Assembly (NCBI RefSeq): GCF_000425285.1
Contig: NZ_AUDD01000020.1
Location: 1-49,948, forward strand
Direction of reading: 5' to 3'
Origin: Acidipropionibacterium jensenii DSM 20535
GTDB lineage: Bacteria; Actinomycetota; Actinomycetes; Propionibacteriales; Propionibacteriaceae
Length of the DNA: 49,948 nucleotides
Both the position numbers and the translations under genes were made by a program. Shown here piece after piece: positions 28,183 to 36,935 of this stretch. How positions within the stretch are numbered: the first letter of the stretch is position 1; each line of letters opens with the position of its first letter. The notes beneath the pieces are model-generated. The model saw only the letters and a program-made list of their open reading frames with translations. It was not told the origin of the DNA and ran no database searches.

Positions 28183-29322
28183 GGCGTGGAGACGCCGTGT
28201 GCGGGCGGCCTGCTGGAGCACCAGCGGGCGCAGGGAGGCGATGACGCACAGCGTCCAGGTGCCCAGCAGGACGATCCAGGTCAGGGTGCTGGCGAGCGAG
28301 TAGCCCGCCAGGTCGGACCCCTTCGACAGATTGAGGGCGCCCAGCGAGAGGGTCCCGATCGGGAAGGTGAGGGCCCACCAGCCCGGCGAGAAGGGCATTC
28401 CGTTGCGCACCCCGTGGAGGGTGACGCTGATCGCGAGGAGGACCAGCGGGACGGCGATCGACAGCATGAGGTAGCCGTAGCCGTCGGCGACGGCCTGGGC
28501 GGCAGGCACCGATTCCGGGGTGAGGAACCGTCCGCTCTGGGCGGCGATGGCCTGGGCCGCGGCGGTCGACTGGCCGACCACCCCCAGCGGGATCCACGCC
28601 GAGATCGACAGCGGGACAGGGATCGGCTCGATCCGCAGATGGTGGTGGTAGGCGGCGGTGAAGATCACGATCCCCAGCGTCAGGGAGCACACGAAGCAGG
28701 CGATCAGGAAGGCCAGCAGGCCCAGGGACAGCAGCGGGGAGGAGATCTGGGCGACGAAGGGGGCCCCGGAGGTGGCCGAGACCATCGGGGGCACGATCGC
28801 CAGACCCCAGGCCGGACGGGGCTCCTTCGGGCGGTGCCTCAGCAGCCCGACGGCGAACCCGAAGGTGCTGAGGAAACCGATCAGGGTGCCGATGACCCAC
28901 AGCGTCCGGTCGGCGGTCCAGGCCGCGCTGGCCAGGGCCGGGCTCCAGGCCGGCAGCACGGTCCCGGTCGCCGATCCGACGGCGAGGATGCCCATCGCCA
29001 CCATTCCCCAGGCAGAGGAGCCGACCCCGCTCACCGAGTCCCGCCAGACCTGCGCGCTGCGGCGCACCCTGAGCAGGAAGAGGGTGGCGAAGGACACCAT
29101 CAGCAGCCATCCGGCGACCAGTAGGCACCGGGCCAGGACGGCGCCGGGGGTCGAGGTGCCGATGTGGAGCTGGGTGAGGGTCGACAGGATCCCGGTACCC
29201 ATCACCGCACCCCACCACGGCGGACCCATCGGGACCAGGGCCGGGGCGGGCAGGGGCTCCACCGCGATGGGATCAGAGGGAGTCGTGGCGACCGAGGGGG
29301 ACGGGTGGCGGGTGGTGACCAT
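28180..29322 (-). CDS. TDT (TehA/SLAC1)-family membrane transporter
   Basis: A 380-residue protein with about ten hydrophobic helices of the tellurite-resistance/dicarboxylate (TDT) family, starting with the typical 'PPWWGAVMGTGILSTL'. Relatives include the anion channel SLAC1, TehA, malate transporter Mae1 and sulfite pump Ssu1, so it probably moves a small anion or dicarboxylate. Tellurite resistance is not implied. It is divergent from a LysR regulator 71 nt away, the usual sign of LysR control. ATG 29322 is preferred; a longer frame to 29382 would run through the shared promoter. Confidence 0.85.
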   Translation of the reverse strand: MVTTRHPSPSVATTPSDPIAVEPLPAPALVPMGPPWWGAVMGTGILSTLTQLHIGTSTPGAVLARCLLVAGWLLMVSFATLFLLRVRRSAQVWRDSVSGVGSSAWGMVAMGILAVGSATGTVLPAWSPALASAAWTADRTLWVIGTLIGFLSTFGFAVGLLRHRPKEPRPAWGLAIVPPMVSATSGAPFVAQISSPLLSLGLLAFLIACFVCSLTLGIVIFTAAYHHHLRIEPIPVPLSISAWIPLGVVGQSTAAAQAIAAQSGRFLTPESVPAAQAVADGYGYLMLSIAVPLVLLAISVTLHGVRNGMPFSPGWWALTFPIGTLSLGALNLSKGSDLAGYSLASTLTWIVLLGTWTLCVIASLRPLVLQQAARTRRLHA

Positions 29323-29381
29323 ATGTCTCACCCTGCTCCTGGCTCCGCCGCTCCGGTAGCCGCCACCTGCCCATGGGGGCA

Positions 29382-29387
29382 TATCAT
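29382..29387 (+). promoter_or_regulatory. Predicted -10 box of the lysR-type gene
   Basis: TATCAT (TAnnnT) ends 6 nt before ATG 29394, the spacing of a leaderless promoter. This supports ATG 29394 over the upstream ATG 29373. Confidence 0.45.
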
Positions 29388-29393
29388 TCGCGC

Positions 29394-30317
29394 ATGTCCC
29401 GATGGCCCGATCTGAGCGCCCTCGAGGTGCTGGTCGCGGTGGTCGACCACGGCAGCCTGTCGGCGGCCGCCCGCGCCCTGCGGATCGCCCAGCCCAATGC
29501 GAGCCGATCGGTGACCAGGCTGGAGCACAGCCTGGGACTGCCCCTGCTGCGCCGCTCCACGACCGGATCGGCGCCCACCCCCGAGGGACTCCTGGTGGTC
29601 GAGTGGGCCCGCACCCTGCTGGGTTCGGCCGACGACCTGCTGTCCAATGCCCGGACCCTCAGCCACCGGGGTGCCGGGACGATCGCCGTCTCGGCGAGCC
29701 AGACGATCTCCGAGCACCTCCTGCCGGGATGGCTGGCGGCCTTCCGGGCCCTCAGCCGCGAGGTGCGGGTCACCCTGCGGGTCACCAACACCGCCGCGGT
29801 GCTCGAGGACCTGCTGGTGGGCGGGTGCGACCTCGGGTTCATCGAGGGGCCGATCCCCCGGGGCGCCGCCCACCTGGCCACGGTCGGCCAGGACGAGCTG
29901 GTCCTGGTGGTCTCGCCCGGCCACCCCTGGGCCCGCGGACACCGGGCGGTGGGCCCCGAGGATCTGCACGACGGCGTGCTGGTCACCCGGGAGTCCGGCT
30001 CGGGCACCCGACGGGTCCTCGACGACGCGCTCGGCCGACCGGTCACCCCCCAGCTGGAGCTGGGCAGCAATGCGGCGGTGCGGGTCGCCGTGCTGTCGGG
30101 GGCCGGCCCGGCGGTGCTGAGCAGGCTGGCGGTCGCCGAGGCGATCGCCGGCGGATCACTGGTCGAGATCCCGATCGACGGGGTGAGGCTGAGACGTCGC
30201 CTGTGCGCGGCCTGGACCGGGCCGCAGGCCCTGGGCGGGCCGGCCGGGGCACTGGTGAGGATCGCCACCGAGCATCGGGGATCGCGGGTGCAGCCCGGCA
30301 AGGGCTGGCAGGATTGA
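29394..30317 (+). CDS. LysR-family transcriptional regulator
   Basis: A 307-residue LTTR with an N-terminal winged HTH (about 1-60: 'LEVLVAVVDHGSLSAAARAL', IAQPNASRSVTRLEHSLG, LLRRST) and a substrate-binding domain (about 90-295). It faces the TDT transporter gene and precedes an iron-type alcohol dehydrogenase in the same direction, so it may control one or both. The effector is unknown. Confidence 0.88.
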   Translation: MSRWPDLSALEVLVAVVDHGSLSAAARALRIAQPNASRSVTRLEHSLGLPLLRRSTTGSAPTPEGLLVVEWARTLLGSADDLLSNARTLSHRGAGTIAVSASQTISEHLLPGWLAAFRALSREVRVTLRVTNTAAVLEDLLVGGCDLGFIEGPIPRGAAHLATVGQDELVLVVSPGHPWARGHRAVGPEDLHDGVLVTRESGSGTRRVLDDALGRPVTPQLELGSNAAVRVAVLSGAGPAVLSRLAVAEAIAGGSLVEIPIDGVRLRRRLCAAWTGPQALGGPAGALVRIATEHRGSRVQPGKGWQD

Positions 30318-30365
30318 GGACGGACCGGCCCGGGGCCGGCCGCGCCGTCACAGGAGAGGCACATC

Positions 30366-31508
30366 ATGGAGTTCGACTTCGCCACCGCCGGGAGAATCGT
30401 CTTCGGACCGGGCCGATTCGCGGCCCTTCCCGCCATCGTCTCGGGGTTCGGCCCCCGGGTGATGATCGTGGCCGGCGGGCACGCCGCCAACCTCCCCGGA
30501 CTCGACCTGCTGGGATCCGAGCGCCTGGTGGTGCGCACCAGCGGCGAGCCCTCCATCCCCCAGGTCAGCCAGGCGGTCGACTCCGCCCGGCAGTTCAAGC
30601 CCGACGTCATCGTGGCGGTGGGCGGCGGCTCGGCCATCGACACCGCGAAGTCGGTTGGCGTGCTGTCGCGCAACTCGGGCGACATCCTCGACCACATCGA
30701 GGTGGTCGGGCGCGGGATGGCCCTCAAACCGGAGACGATCCCGGTGGTCGCCTGCCCCACCACCTCTGGGGCCGGCGCCGAGGTCACCGCCAACTCACCG
30801 ATCATCTCCCCCGAGCACGGGGTGAAGGCCAGTCTCAGGTCACCGGCGATGCTGCCGGCGATCGCTCTGGTCGACCCGGAGCTGACGGTGAGCGGTCCGG
30901 CCGCGGTGACGGCGTCCTCCGGATTCGACGCCCTCACCCAGTGCATCGAGCCCTTCGTCTCGGTGAAGGCCAATGTGCTCACCGACCAGATCGCCGCCGA
31001 GGGGATGCGCCGGGCCGCCTCCGGGCTGCGCCGCGCCTGGACCGACGGCGCCGACATCGAGGCGCGCACCGACATGAGCCTGTGCTCGCTGTTCGGCGGG
31101 CTGAGCCTGGCCAATGCCAAACTCGGCGCGGTGCACGGCCTGGCCGCCCCGATCGGCGGGGTGACCGGCGGCGCCCACGGCGAGATCTGCGCGGCGATGC
31201 TGGCGGCGGCGACGAGGGTCAATGTGCAGTCGATGATCCGGCGCGACTTCGACAACCCGGCACTGGCCCGCTACGACACCGTCGCGAAGCTGCTGACCGG
31301 CCGACCCGAGGCGCGGGCCGCCGACGGGGTCGAGTGGCTGGCCCGGATCGTGGCCGACCTGCGGGTGCCCGGCCTGGCGGCCCTGGGACTGAGGCGCTCC
31401 CAGGTCGACGAGGCGGCCGAGGCGGCGATGAGGGCCTCCAGCATGAAGGGCAACCCGATCGTGCTGACCCACGACGAGGTGGCCGAGATCATCGAGACCT
31501 CGATGTGA
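30366..31508 (+). CDS. Iron-type (group III) alcohol dehydrogenase
   Basis: A 380-residue NAD(P)-dependent dehydrogenase of the Fe-ADH family. The nucleotide-binding motif GGGSAIDTAK (about 86-95) and PTTSGAGAEVT are normal. Of the four usual metal ligands, Asp188, His257 (GAVHG) and His271 (GGAHGE) are present, but the His expected in 'DALTHxIE' is Gln192 (DALTQ). That variant occurs in part of the family and may alter the metal or its affinity. The substrate is unknown; an aldehyde/alcohol redox step in fermentation is likely. GGAG precedes ATG 30366, and the gene is 48 nt after the lysR-type gene, possibly co-transcribed. Confidence 0.88.
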   Translation: MEFDFATAGRIVFGPGRFAALPAIVSGFGPRVMIVAGGHAANLPGLDLLGSERLVVRTSGEPSIPQVSQAVDSARQFKPDVIVAVGGGSAIDTAKSVGVLSRNSGDILDHIEVVGRGMALKPETIPVVACPTTSGAGAEVTANSPIISPEHGVKASLRSPAMLPAIALVDPELTVSGPAAVTASSGFDALTQCIEPFVSVKANVLTDQIAAEGMRRAASGLRRAWTDGADIEARTDMSLCSLFGGLSLANAKLGAVHGLAAPIGGVTGGAHGEICAAMLAAATRVNVQSMIRRDFDNPALARYDTVAKLLTGRPEARAADGVEWLARIVADLRVPGLAALGLRRSQVDEAAEAAMRASSMKGNPIVLTHDEVAEIIETSM

Positions 31509-31512
31509 CCTC

Positions 31513-31550
31513 GGGCCGTCCTGTCCCTGCCCGTCCTGCCCCGACGGCCC
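31513..31550. terminator. Convergent terminator candidate
   Basis: GGGCCGTC (31513-31520) and GACGGCCC (31543-31550) form an 8-bp stem around a 22-nt C-rich loop, filling the gap between the alcohol dehydrogenase and the converging ABC exporter gene. Confidence 0.45.
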
Positions 31551-33602
31551 TCAGCGGGCCGGCTCGGCGGCGTCCTCCTCGATCGCGGCGTTGAACTGGG
31601 TCTGGTAGAGGTCGTAGTAGGCCCCTTGGGCCTCCAGCAGTTCGGCGTGACTGCCCTGCTCGATGATCGCGCCGTGCTCCATCACCAGGATGAGGTCGGC
31701 GTCGCGGATCGTGGAGAGCCGGTGGGCGATGACGAAACTGGTCCGTCCCGACCGCAGATTGTTCATCGCCTGCTGGACCAGCACCTCGGTGCGGGTGTCC
31801 ACCGAGCTGGTCGCCTCATCGAGGATGAGCAGGTCGGGGGCGGCCAGGAAGGCCCGGGCGATGGTGATGAGCTGCTTCTCGCCGACCGAGACGTTGGACC
31901 CCTCCTCGTCGATGACGGTGTCGTAGCCGTCGGGCAGGGAGTGCACGAAACGGTCCACATAGGCGGCCCGGGCGGCGTCCAGGATCTCCTCCTCGGAGGC
32001 GTCGGGGCGCCCGTAGGCGATGTTGTCGCGGATCGTCCCGGAGAACAGCCAGGTGTCCTGGAGGACCATCCCGATCCGGGAGCGCAGCTGCTCCCTGGGG
32101 ACGGTGCGGATGTCGGTGCCGTCCAGGGTGATCCGGCCGCCGTCGATCTCGTAGAACCGCATCAGCAGGTTCACCAAGGTCGTCTTTCCGGCCCCGGTCG
32201 GCCCGACGATGGCCACCGTCTGGCCCGGCTCGGCGACCAGGGACAGGTCGGTGATGAGCGGCTTGTCGGGGGAGTAGGAGAAGTCGACGTGCTCGAAGCA
32301 GACCCGGCCCCGGGTCGGGGGCAGGACGCCGTCGGCCTCGGCCGACAGCTCCGAAGCGTCGAGGACCTCGAAGACCCGCTCGGCCGAGGCCACCCCCGAC
32401 TGCAGCAGGTTCGCCATCGAGGCGATCTGGGTGATCGGCTGGGTGAACATCCGCGAGTACTGGATGAAGGCCTGGACGTCGCCCAGTGGCATCTGGCCGC
32501 TGGCCACCCGCAGGCAGCCCACCAGGACCACCACGGCGTAGTTGATGTTGCCGATCAGGAACATCACCGGCTGGATCATCCCGGAGATGAACTGGGCCTT
32601 GAAACCGGCCTGGTAGAGCTCCTGGTTGCGCTCGTGGAAGGTGGCCGCGACGGCCTTCTGGCGTCCGAAGACCTTCACCAGGGAGTGACCGGTGTAGGCC
32701 TCCTCGACCTCGGAGTTGAGGTCGCCGGTGGATCGCCAGACGTGGGCGAACTGCACCTGGGAGCGCTTACCGATGAGCGCCGAGACCACCCCGGCGATCG
32801 GGATGACGACGATGCTGATGACGGCCAGCAGGGGGGAGACCCAGAACATCATCACGATGACGCCGATCACCATCAGCGCCGCGTTGAGCAGCTGCTGGAG
32901 GGTCTGCTGGAGGGTCTGGGAGATGTTGTCGATGTCATTGGACATCCGGCTCATCAGCTCGCCGTGCGGCTGTTTGTCGAAGTAGCTCAGCGGCAGCCGG
33001 TCCAGCTTCGCCGAGAACCGCTTGCGCAGCCGGTAGATGGAGTGCTGGACGGCGGTGTTGAGCAGGAATCCCTGCAGGAAGGACAGCACGGCCGAGACGA
33101 CGTAGAGGGACAGCGCGAAGATCATCACGACGCCGAGCCGGTGGATGTCGATGCCGTGGCCCACCACGATGTCGTGGTACTGGCGCAGCAGGTCGATGAC
33201 CCGCGACATCTGGTCGGCCTGGCCGCTGGACTGGAGCATCGCGATGAACTGGTCGCTGGTCATCCCGGCAGCCTGGGGGACCCGCGCCCCCAGCTGGTGG
33301 CCGATGACACCGGCGAAGATGATGTCGGTGGCGTGGCCGAGCACCTTGGGGCCGATCACGTTGAGTCCGACCGAGACGGCGGCGACCACCACCACGACGG
33401 CGAGCACCGTCCGGGAGATCGCCAGCTCGTGGAGCAGGCGGCGCAGCGAGGGGCCGAAGTTCACGGCCTTCTCGGCCACCCGTCCGCCACTCATCGGGCC
33501 GTGCGAGGCGCGGCCGCTGCGGGAGGACTCCCGGGCGATCCGGGCCCTTTCCTGGTCCGACATCGCCGGCTTCTTCCCGGCGACCGGTGATTCCTGACTC
33601 AT
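31551..33602 (-). CDS. Heterodimeric ABC exporter, subunit with the catalytic Walker B glutamate
   Basis: A 683-residue type IV half transporter. After a basic N-terminal segment it has six membrane helices (about 65-370) and an ATPase domain with Walker A GPTGAGKTT, an altered signature SVGEKQLITIARAF, and Walker B LLILDEATS containing the catalytic Glu. With the next gene this matches the asymmetric LmrCD/BmrCD/TM287-288 type, where the competent ATP site uses this subunit's Walker motifs and the partner's SGGQ. It probably exports drugs or lipids. Its ATG overlaps the partner's stop (ATGA, 33599-33602). A longer frame to 35378 lies inside the partner gene in another frame. Confidence 0.88.
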   Translation of the reverse strand: MSQESPVAGKKPAMSDQERARIARESSRSGRASHGPMSGGRVAEKAVNFGPSLRRLLHELAISRTVLAVVVVVAAVSVGLNVIGPKVLGHATDIIFAGVIGHQLGARVPQAAGMTSDQFIAMLQSSGQADQMSRVIDLLRQYHDIVVGHGIDIHRLGVVMIFALSLYVVSAVLSFLQGFLLNTAVQHSIYRLRKRFSAKLDRLPLSYFDKQPHGELMSRMSNDIDNISQTLQQTLQQLLNAALMVIGVIVMMFWVSPLLAVISIVVIPIAGVVSALIGKRSQVQFAHVWRSTGDLNSEVEEAYTGHSLVKVFGRQKAVAATFHERNQELYQAGFKAQFISGMIQPVMFLIGNINYAVVVLVGCLRVASGQMPLGDVQAFIQYSRMFTQPITQIASMANLLQSGVASAERVFEVLDASELSAEADGVLPPTRGRVCFEHVDFSYSPDKPLITDLSLVAEPGQTVAIVGPTGAGKTTLVNLLMRFYEIDGGRITLDGTDIRTVPREQLRSRIGMVLQDTWLFSGTIRDNIAYGRPDASEEEILDAARAAYVDRFVHSLPDGYDTVIDEEGSNVSVGEKQLITIARAFLAAPDLLILDEATSSVDTRTEVLVQQAMNNLRSGRTSFVIAHRLSTIRDADLILVMEHGAIIEQGSHAELLEAQGAYYDLYQTQFNAAIEEDAAEPAR

Positions 33603-35335
33603 GCTGCTGCCTCCTCGGCGGAGAGCTGGGAGTTGACGATCTCGACATAGGTGGGGCAGCTCTCCAGGAGCTCCTCGTGGCGGCCCCGGCCGACCAGCCG
33701 GCCGTCCTCGATGACCAGGATCTGGTCGGCGCCGCGGATGGTGGAGACCCGCTGGGCGACGATGAGGATCGCGGCCTCGGAGACCGTCTGGGCCAGGGCG
33801 GCGCGCAGCCGGGAGTCGGTGCCGACGTCCAGGGCCGAGAAGGAGTCGTCGAAGACGTAGATGTCGGGCTTCTTCACCAGGGCGCGGGCGATCGACAGCC
33901 GCTGACGCTGTCCGCCGGAGACATTGGTGCCTCCCTGGGAGATCGTCGAGTCCAGCCCGTCGGACATCTCGGAGACGAAGTCGGCGGCCTGGGCGGTCCG
34001 CAGGGCCTCCCACAGCGCCTCGTCGTCGGCGTCGGGATCGCCTTGGCGCAGGTTCGAGGCGACCGTCCCGCTGAACAGGTAGGACTTCTGGGGCACCAGT
34101 CCGATGGCCCCCCAGAGGGTCTCCGGGTCGAGCTCGCGGACGTCGACCCCGTCGACCAGGACCTGGCCGCCGGTGACGTCGAAGAGCCGGGGGATGAGGT
34201 CGACCAGGGTGGTCTTGCCGGAGCCGGTGGAGCCGATCACCGCAGTGGTGGTGCCCCTCTCGACGCTGAAGGAGATGTCGGAGAGCACCGGGGAGGTGGC
34301 CCCGGGGTAGCTGAACTCGACGTCGCGGAACTCGAGGTGTCCGCGCTCGGGGAGCTCGGTGACCGGGTGCTGCGGGGCCGCCACCGAGGAGTGGGTGTCC
34401 AGCACCTCGGTGATCCGGGTGGCGCAGACCGAGGCGCGCGGCCACATGATGATCATCATCGTGGCCATCATCACGGAGAACAGGATCTGGATGAGGTAGG
34501 TGGTGAAGGAGGTCAGCGCGCCGATCTGCAGCAGTCCGGAGTCGATCCGCGGGGCGGCGAACCAGAACACGCCGATCTGGGAGAGGTTCATCACCAGCAT
34601 CACGATCGGGAACATCGCGGCCATCAGCCGTCCGACGGCCACCTGGATCCGCATCAGCTGGCCGTTGGTGCGGTCGAACCGGTGGGCCTCGTAGGACTCG
34701 CGGACGAAGGCGCGGACCACCCGGATGCCGGTGATCTGCTCGCGGGTGACGCGGTTGAGGTCGTCGATGCGCTTCTGCAGGCGGCCGAACAGCGGGCCCA
34801 TGTTGGCCACCACGACGCCGACGCAGATGGCCAGCAGAACCACCGCGGCGACGATGATCCAGGACAGCCAGACATCGGCGCGCAGCGCCATGACGACGCC
34901 GACGATCATCGTGATCGGGGCCCCGACGATGATCGCCAGGGTCATGAAGACGAGCATCTGGACCTGCTGGACGTCGTTGGTGGTACGGGTGATGAGGGAG
35001 GGGGCGCCGAACCGGTTGACCTCCCGGGCGGAGAAGGACAGCGTCCGGGTGAAGACGGCGTCGCGGATGTCGCGGCCCATCCCCATCGCGGTGAGGGAGG
35101 CGAAGTAGACCGCGATGATCTGGCAGACGGCCTGACAGGCGGAGACGGCCAGCATCAGCGCCGAGCGGGACTTCACATAGCCGGTGTCGAGGGCGACCAC
35201 CCCCTTGTCGATGATGTCGGCATTGATGGTCGGCAGGGTCAGTGCGGCGACCTGGGCGCCGGCCTGCAGGACGAGGATGACGACGAGCTGGGGCCAGTAC
35301 CGCCGCAGATGGTGGCTGACGAGTTTCACGAGCAC
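33599..35335 (-). CDS. Heterodimeric ABC exporter, subunit with degenerate Walker B
   Basis: A 578-residue half transporter: six helices (about 10-300), then Walker A GSTGSGKTT, a consensus signature VSGGQRQRLSIARAL and Walker B IYVFDDSFS, where the catalytic Glu is Asp. The partner has the reverse pattern, so the dimer should have one active and one degenerate ATP site. The start is GTG 35335 with AGGAG 6 nt upstream, and it overlaps the end of tetR by 10 bp. TetR-linked exporters are usually induced by their substrates. Confidence 0.88.
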   Translation of the reverse strand: MLVKLVSHHLRRYWPQLVVILVLQAGAQVAALTLPTINADIIDKGVVALDTGYVKSRSALMLAVSACQAVCQIIAVYFASLTAMGMGRDIRDAVFTRTLSFSAREVNRFGAPSLITRTTNDVQQVQMLVFMTLAIIVGAPITMIVGVVMALRADVWLSWIIVAAVVLLAICVGVVVANMGPLFGRLQKRIDDLNRVTREQITGIRVVRAFVRESYEAHRFDRTNGQLMRIQVAVGRLMAAMFPIVMLVMNLSQIGVFWFAAPRIDSGLLQIGALTSFTTYLIQILFSVMMATMMIIMWPRASVCATRITEVLDTHSSVAAPQHPVTELPERGHLEFRDVEFSYPGATSPVLSDISFSVERGTTTAVIGSTGSGKTTLVDLIPRLFDVTGGQVLVDGVDVRELDPETLWGAIGLVPQKSYLFSGTVASNLRQGDPDADDEALWEALRTAQAADFVSEMSDGLDSTISQGGTNVSGGQRQRLSIARALVKKPDIYVFDDSFSALDVGTDSRLRAALAQTVSEAAILIVAQRVSTIRGADQILVIEDGRLVGRGRHEELLESCPTYVEIVNSQLSAEEAAA

Positions 35336-36000
35336 GGCGACTCCTGACAGGTACGGGATTCAAGGGTGGGGTCCGCATCGGCGATGCCGTTGAGCAGGAT
35401 GTCGGCGAGCTCGGCGGCGGAGAACCGGTGGGGGGAGATGGCGATCGGGCGGGCGTTGATGGTGACCGCCGAGAGGAGGACCGCGCAGGCCTGGTCGGCC
35501 GGGACGCGCAGCTGGTCGGCGTAGGGCGCCATCAGGCGGCCCAGGGAGGAGGTCACCGCGGAGTACCAGGCGCGGATGCCGGCGTGCGGGTCGTCGTCCC
35601 GGCCGTTGTGGGGGCCCGGGCCGTGGGTTCGGGTGCGGTCCTCGCCCGGTGGGCGCATCCGGTGCGGGTGCAGGGCGGTCATCACCGCGGTGATGGTGCC
35701 CAGCTGGGAGGCCATCAGCTCCAGGGCGGCCTCGACCCGCGGCCGCAGTCCCAGATTCTCGGGCAGGGCGTCGATCCCGGCGCACAGGTCGGTGGGGTCC
35801 AGGACGTCGTCGATGACCGCCTGGAGGAGGTCGTCCTTGGTGGCGAAGTGGCGGAAGATGGTGCCCTCGGCGATGCCGGCCGCCCGGGCCACCTCGCGGG
35901 TGGTGAAGGCGACGCCCGTGCTCACGAGCAGGCGGCGGGCCGCCTCGACGATCGAGAGGCTGCGTTTCTGGGCGGACATCGCCCGGGCACGAGGGGACAC
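35326..36000 (-). CDS. TetR-family repressor of the ABC exporter
   Basis: A 224-residue regulator with an N-terminal TetR HTH (about 15-62: 'IVEAARRLLVSTG', TTREVARAAGIAEGTIFRHFATKDDLL) and a C-terminal ligand domain (about 80-205). It is first in a three-gene operon with the two ABC subunits and overlaps the next gene. I use GTG 36000, because a -10 TATCAT ends 8 nt before it, as in a leaderless mRNA; ATG 35979 is the alternative. A perfect inverted repeat in the promoter indicates autorepression. Confidence 0.88.
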   Translation of the reverse strand: MSPRARAMSAQKRSLSIVEAARRLLVSTGVAFTTREVARAAGIAEGTIFRHFATKDDLLQAVIDDVLDPTDLCAGIDALPENLGLRPRVEAALELMASQLGTITAVMTALHPHRMRPPGEDRTRTHGPGPHNGRDDDPHAGIRAWYSAVTSSLGRLMAPYADQLRVPADQACAVLLSAVTINARPIAISPHRFSAAELADILLNGIADADPTLESRTCQESPCS

Positions 36001-36008
36001 GTCGGAGA

Positions 36009-36037
36009 ATGATATGTGAGTGAGTGCTCACTCACAA
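36009..36037 (-). promoter_or_regulatory. Promoter of the tetR-ABC operon
   Basis: On the minus strand, -35 TTGTGA (36037-36032) and -10 TATCAT (36014-36009) are exactly 17 bp apart. Confidence 0.55.
36015..36036. promoter_or_regulatory. TetR-type operator
   Basis: Perfect 10-bp arms TGTGAGTGAG and CTCACTCACA separated by TG. It fills the promoter spacer and overlaps the -35 box, so TetR binding would exclude RNA polymerase. Confidence 0.7.
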
Positions 36038-36159
36038 GAGCGGGGCGGTGCTCCGCGCACCGGATCTGAGCGCGCGGTCGGGGCCGTGACAGCGCAGAAC
36101 GGAGCGGAGAACGGAGTGCAGGACCGGCGTTGGACACCACGGGGTCGGCACCGGGCCCA

Positions 36160-36165
36160 TAGAGT
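36160..36165 (+). promoter_or_regulatory. Predicted -10 box of the HAD gene
   Basis: TAGAGT (TAnnnT) ends 6 nt before ATG 36172, consistent with a leaderless mRNA. No clear -35 box was seen at normal spacing. Confidence 0.35.
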
Positions 36166-36171
36166 GAGGCC

Positions 36172-36828
36172 ATGGCGAGTGACGACCTGGGACCCCTGAC
36201 CGATCGGCTCTTCGAGGCGGTGCTCTTCGACTCCGACGGAACCCTCATCGACTCCACCCCGGTGGTCGCCCGGTCCTGGGCGAGATGGTCGCACAAGTAC
36301 CGGATCGGCGATTCCGACGTCCGCCACGGGGTGCCCGTCATCGAGATCGTCGACGAGCTCATCGACCCGCCGCTGCGCCCCCAGGCGCTGGCCGACATCC
36401 GCAGCTACGAGCTGAACGACGTCGAGGGGGTGGTGGCGATGCCCGGGGCGGTCGAGGCGCTGAGGGCCCTGGACGCCGACACCTCGGCCATCGCGACCTC
36501 CTGCGACCGCGACCTGATGGAGGTCCGGCTCGCCGCCAGCGCCATCCCGGCGCCACCGGTGGTGGTGACCCGCACCGACGTCGAGCACGGCAAGCCCGCC
36601 CCCGATGCGTGGCTGGAGGCCGCCCGCCGGATCGGGGCCGACCCCCGGCGATGCCTGGTGGTGGAGGACTCCCAGGTCGGGGTGAACGCCGCCCGGGCCG
36701 CCGGGTGCGCCACCCTGGGGCTGCGCACCACCACCGCCGAGGGCCCCGAGGCCGACGCCCGGGTCCAGGACCTGTCGCGGGTCCGGTTCCACAAGGATCC
36801 CGACGGGGTCCGCATCTCGCTGCGCTGA
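36172..36828 (+). CDS. HAD-family phosphatase
   Basis: A 218-residue haloacid dehalogenase-type hydrolase of the phosphoglycolate phosphatase/beta-phosphoglucomutase group. Motif I is FDSDGTLIDST (nucleophile Asp about 20, acid Asp about 22), motif II ATSCDRD, the motif III Lys is in HGKPAPDAWL, and motif IV is VVEDSQVG. The small cap between motifs I and II suggests a sugar-phosphate substrate, which the sequence does not specify. It is a single gene between divergent tetR and convergent carbamate kinase. Confidence 0.85.
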   Translation: MASDDLGPLTDRLFEAVLFDSDGTLIDSTPVVARSWARWSHKYRIGDSDVRHGVPVIEIVDELIDPPLRPQALADIRSYELNDVEGVVAMPGAVEALRALDADTSAIATSCDRDLMEVRLAASAIPAPPVVVTRTDVEHGKPAPDAWLEAARRIGADPRRCLVVEDSQVGVNAARAAGCATLGLRTTTAEGPEADARVQDLSRVRFHKDPDGVRISLR

Positions 36829-36935
36829 TCGGGACGCCCTCTGGCCGATTGCTTCCTGGACTCGGGGGGTTGAGTGCTCAGAGCGTCGCTCCCGGGCGAC
36901 CTCGCAGTGCCGTGGTCGCGGACCCGGCGGACCGT

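Noticed and set aside
28180-29322. Tellurite resistance gene
   Set aside because: TDT-family membership does not imply tellurite resistance, and no other ter/teh gene is present.
36829-36935. Terminator between the HAD gene and carbamate kinase
   Set aside because: No convincing inverted repeat was found in this 107-bp convergent gap.
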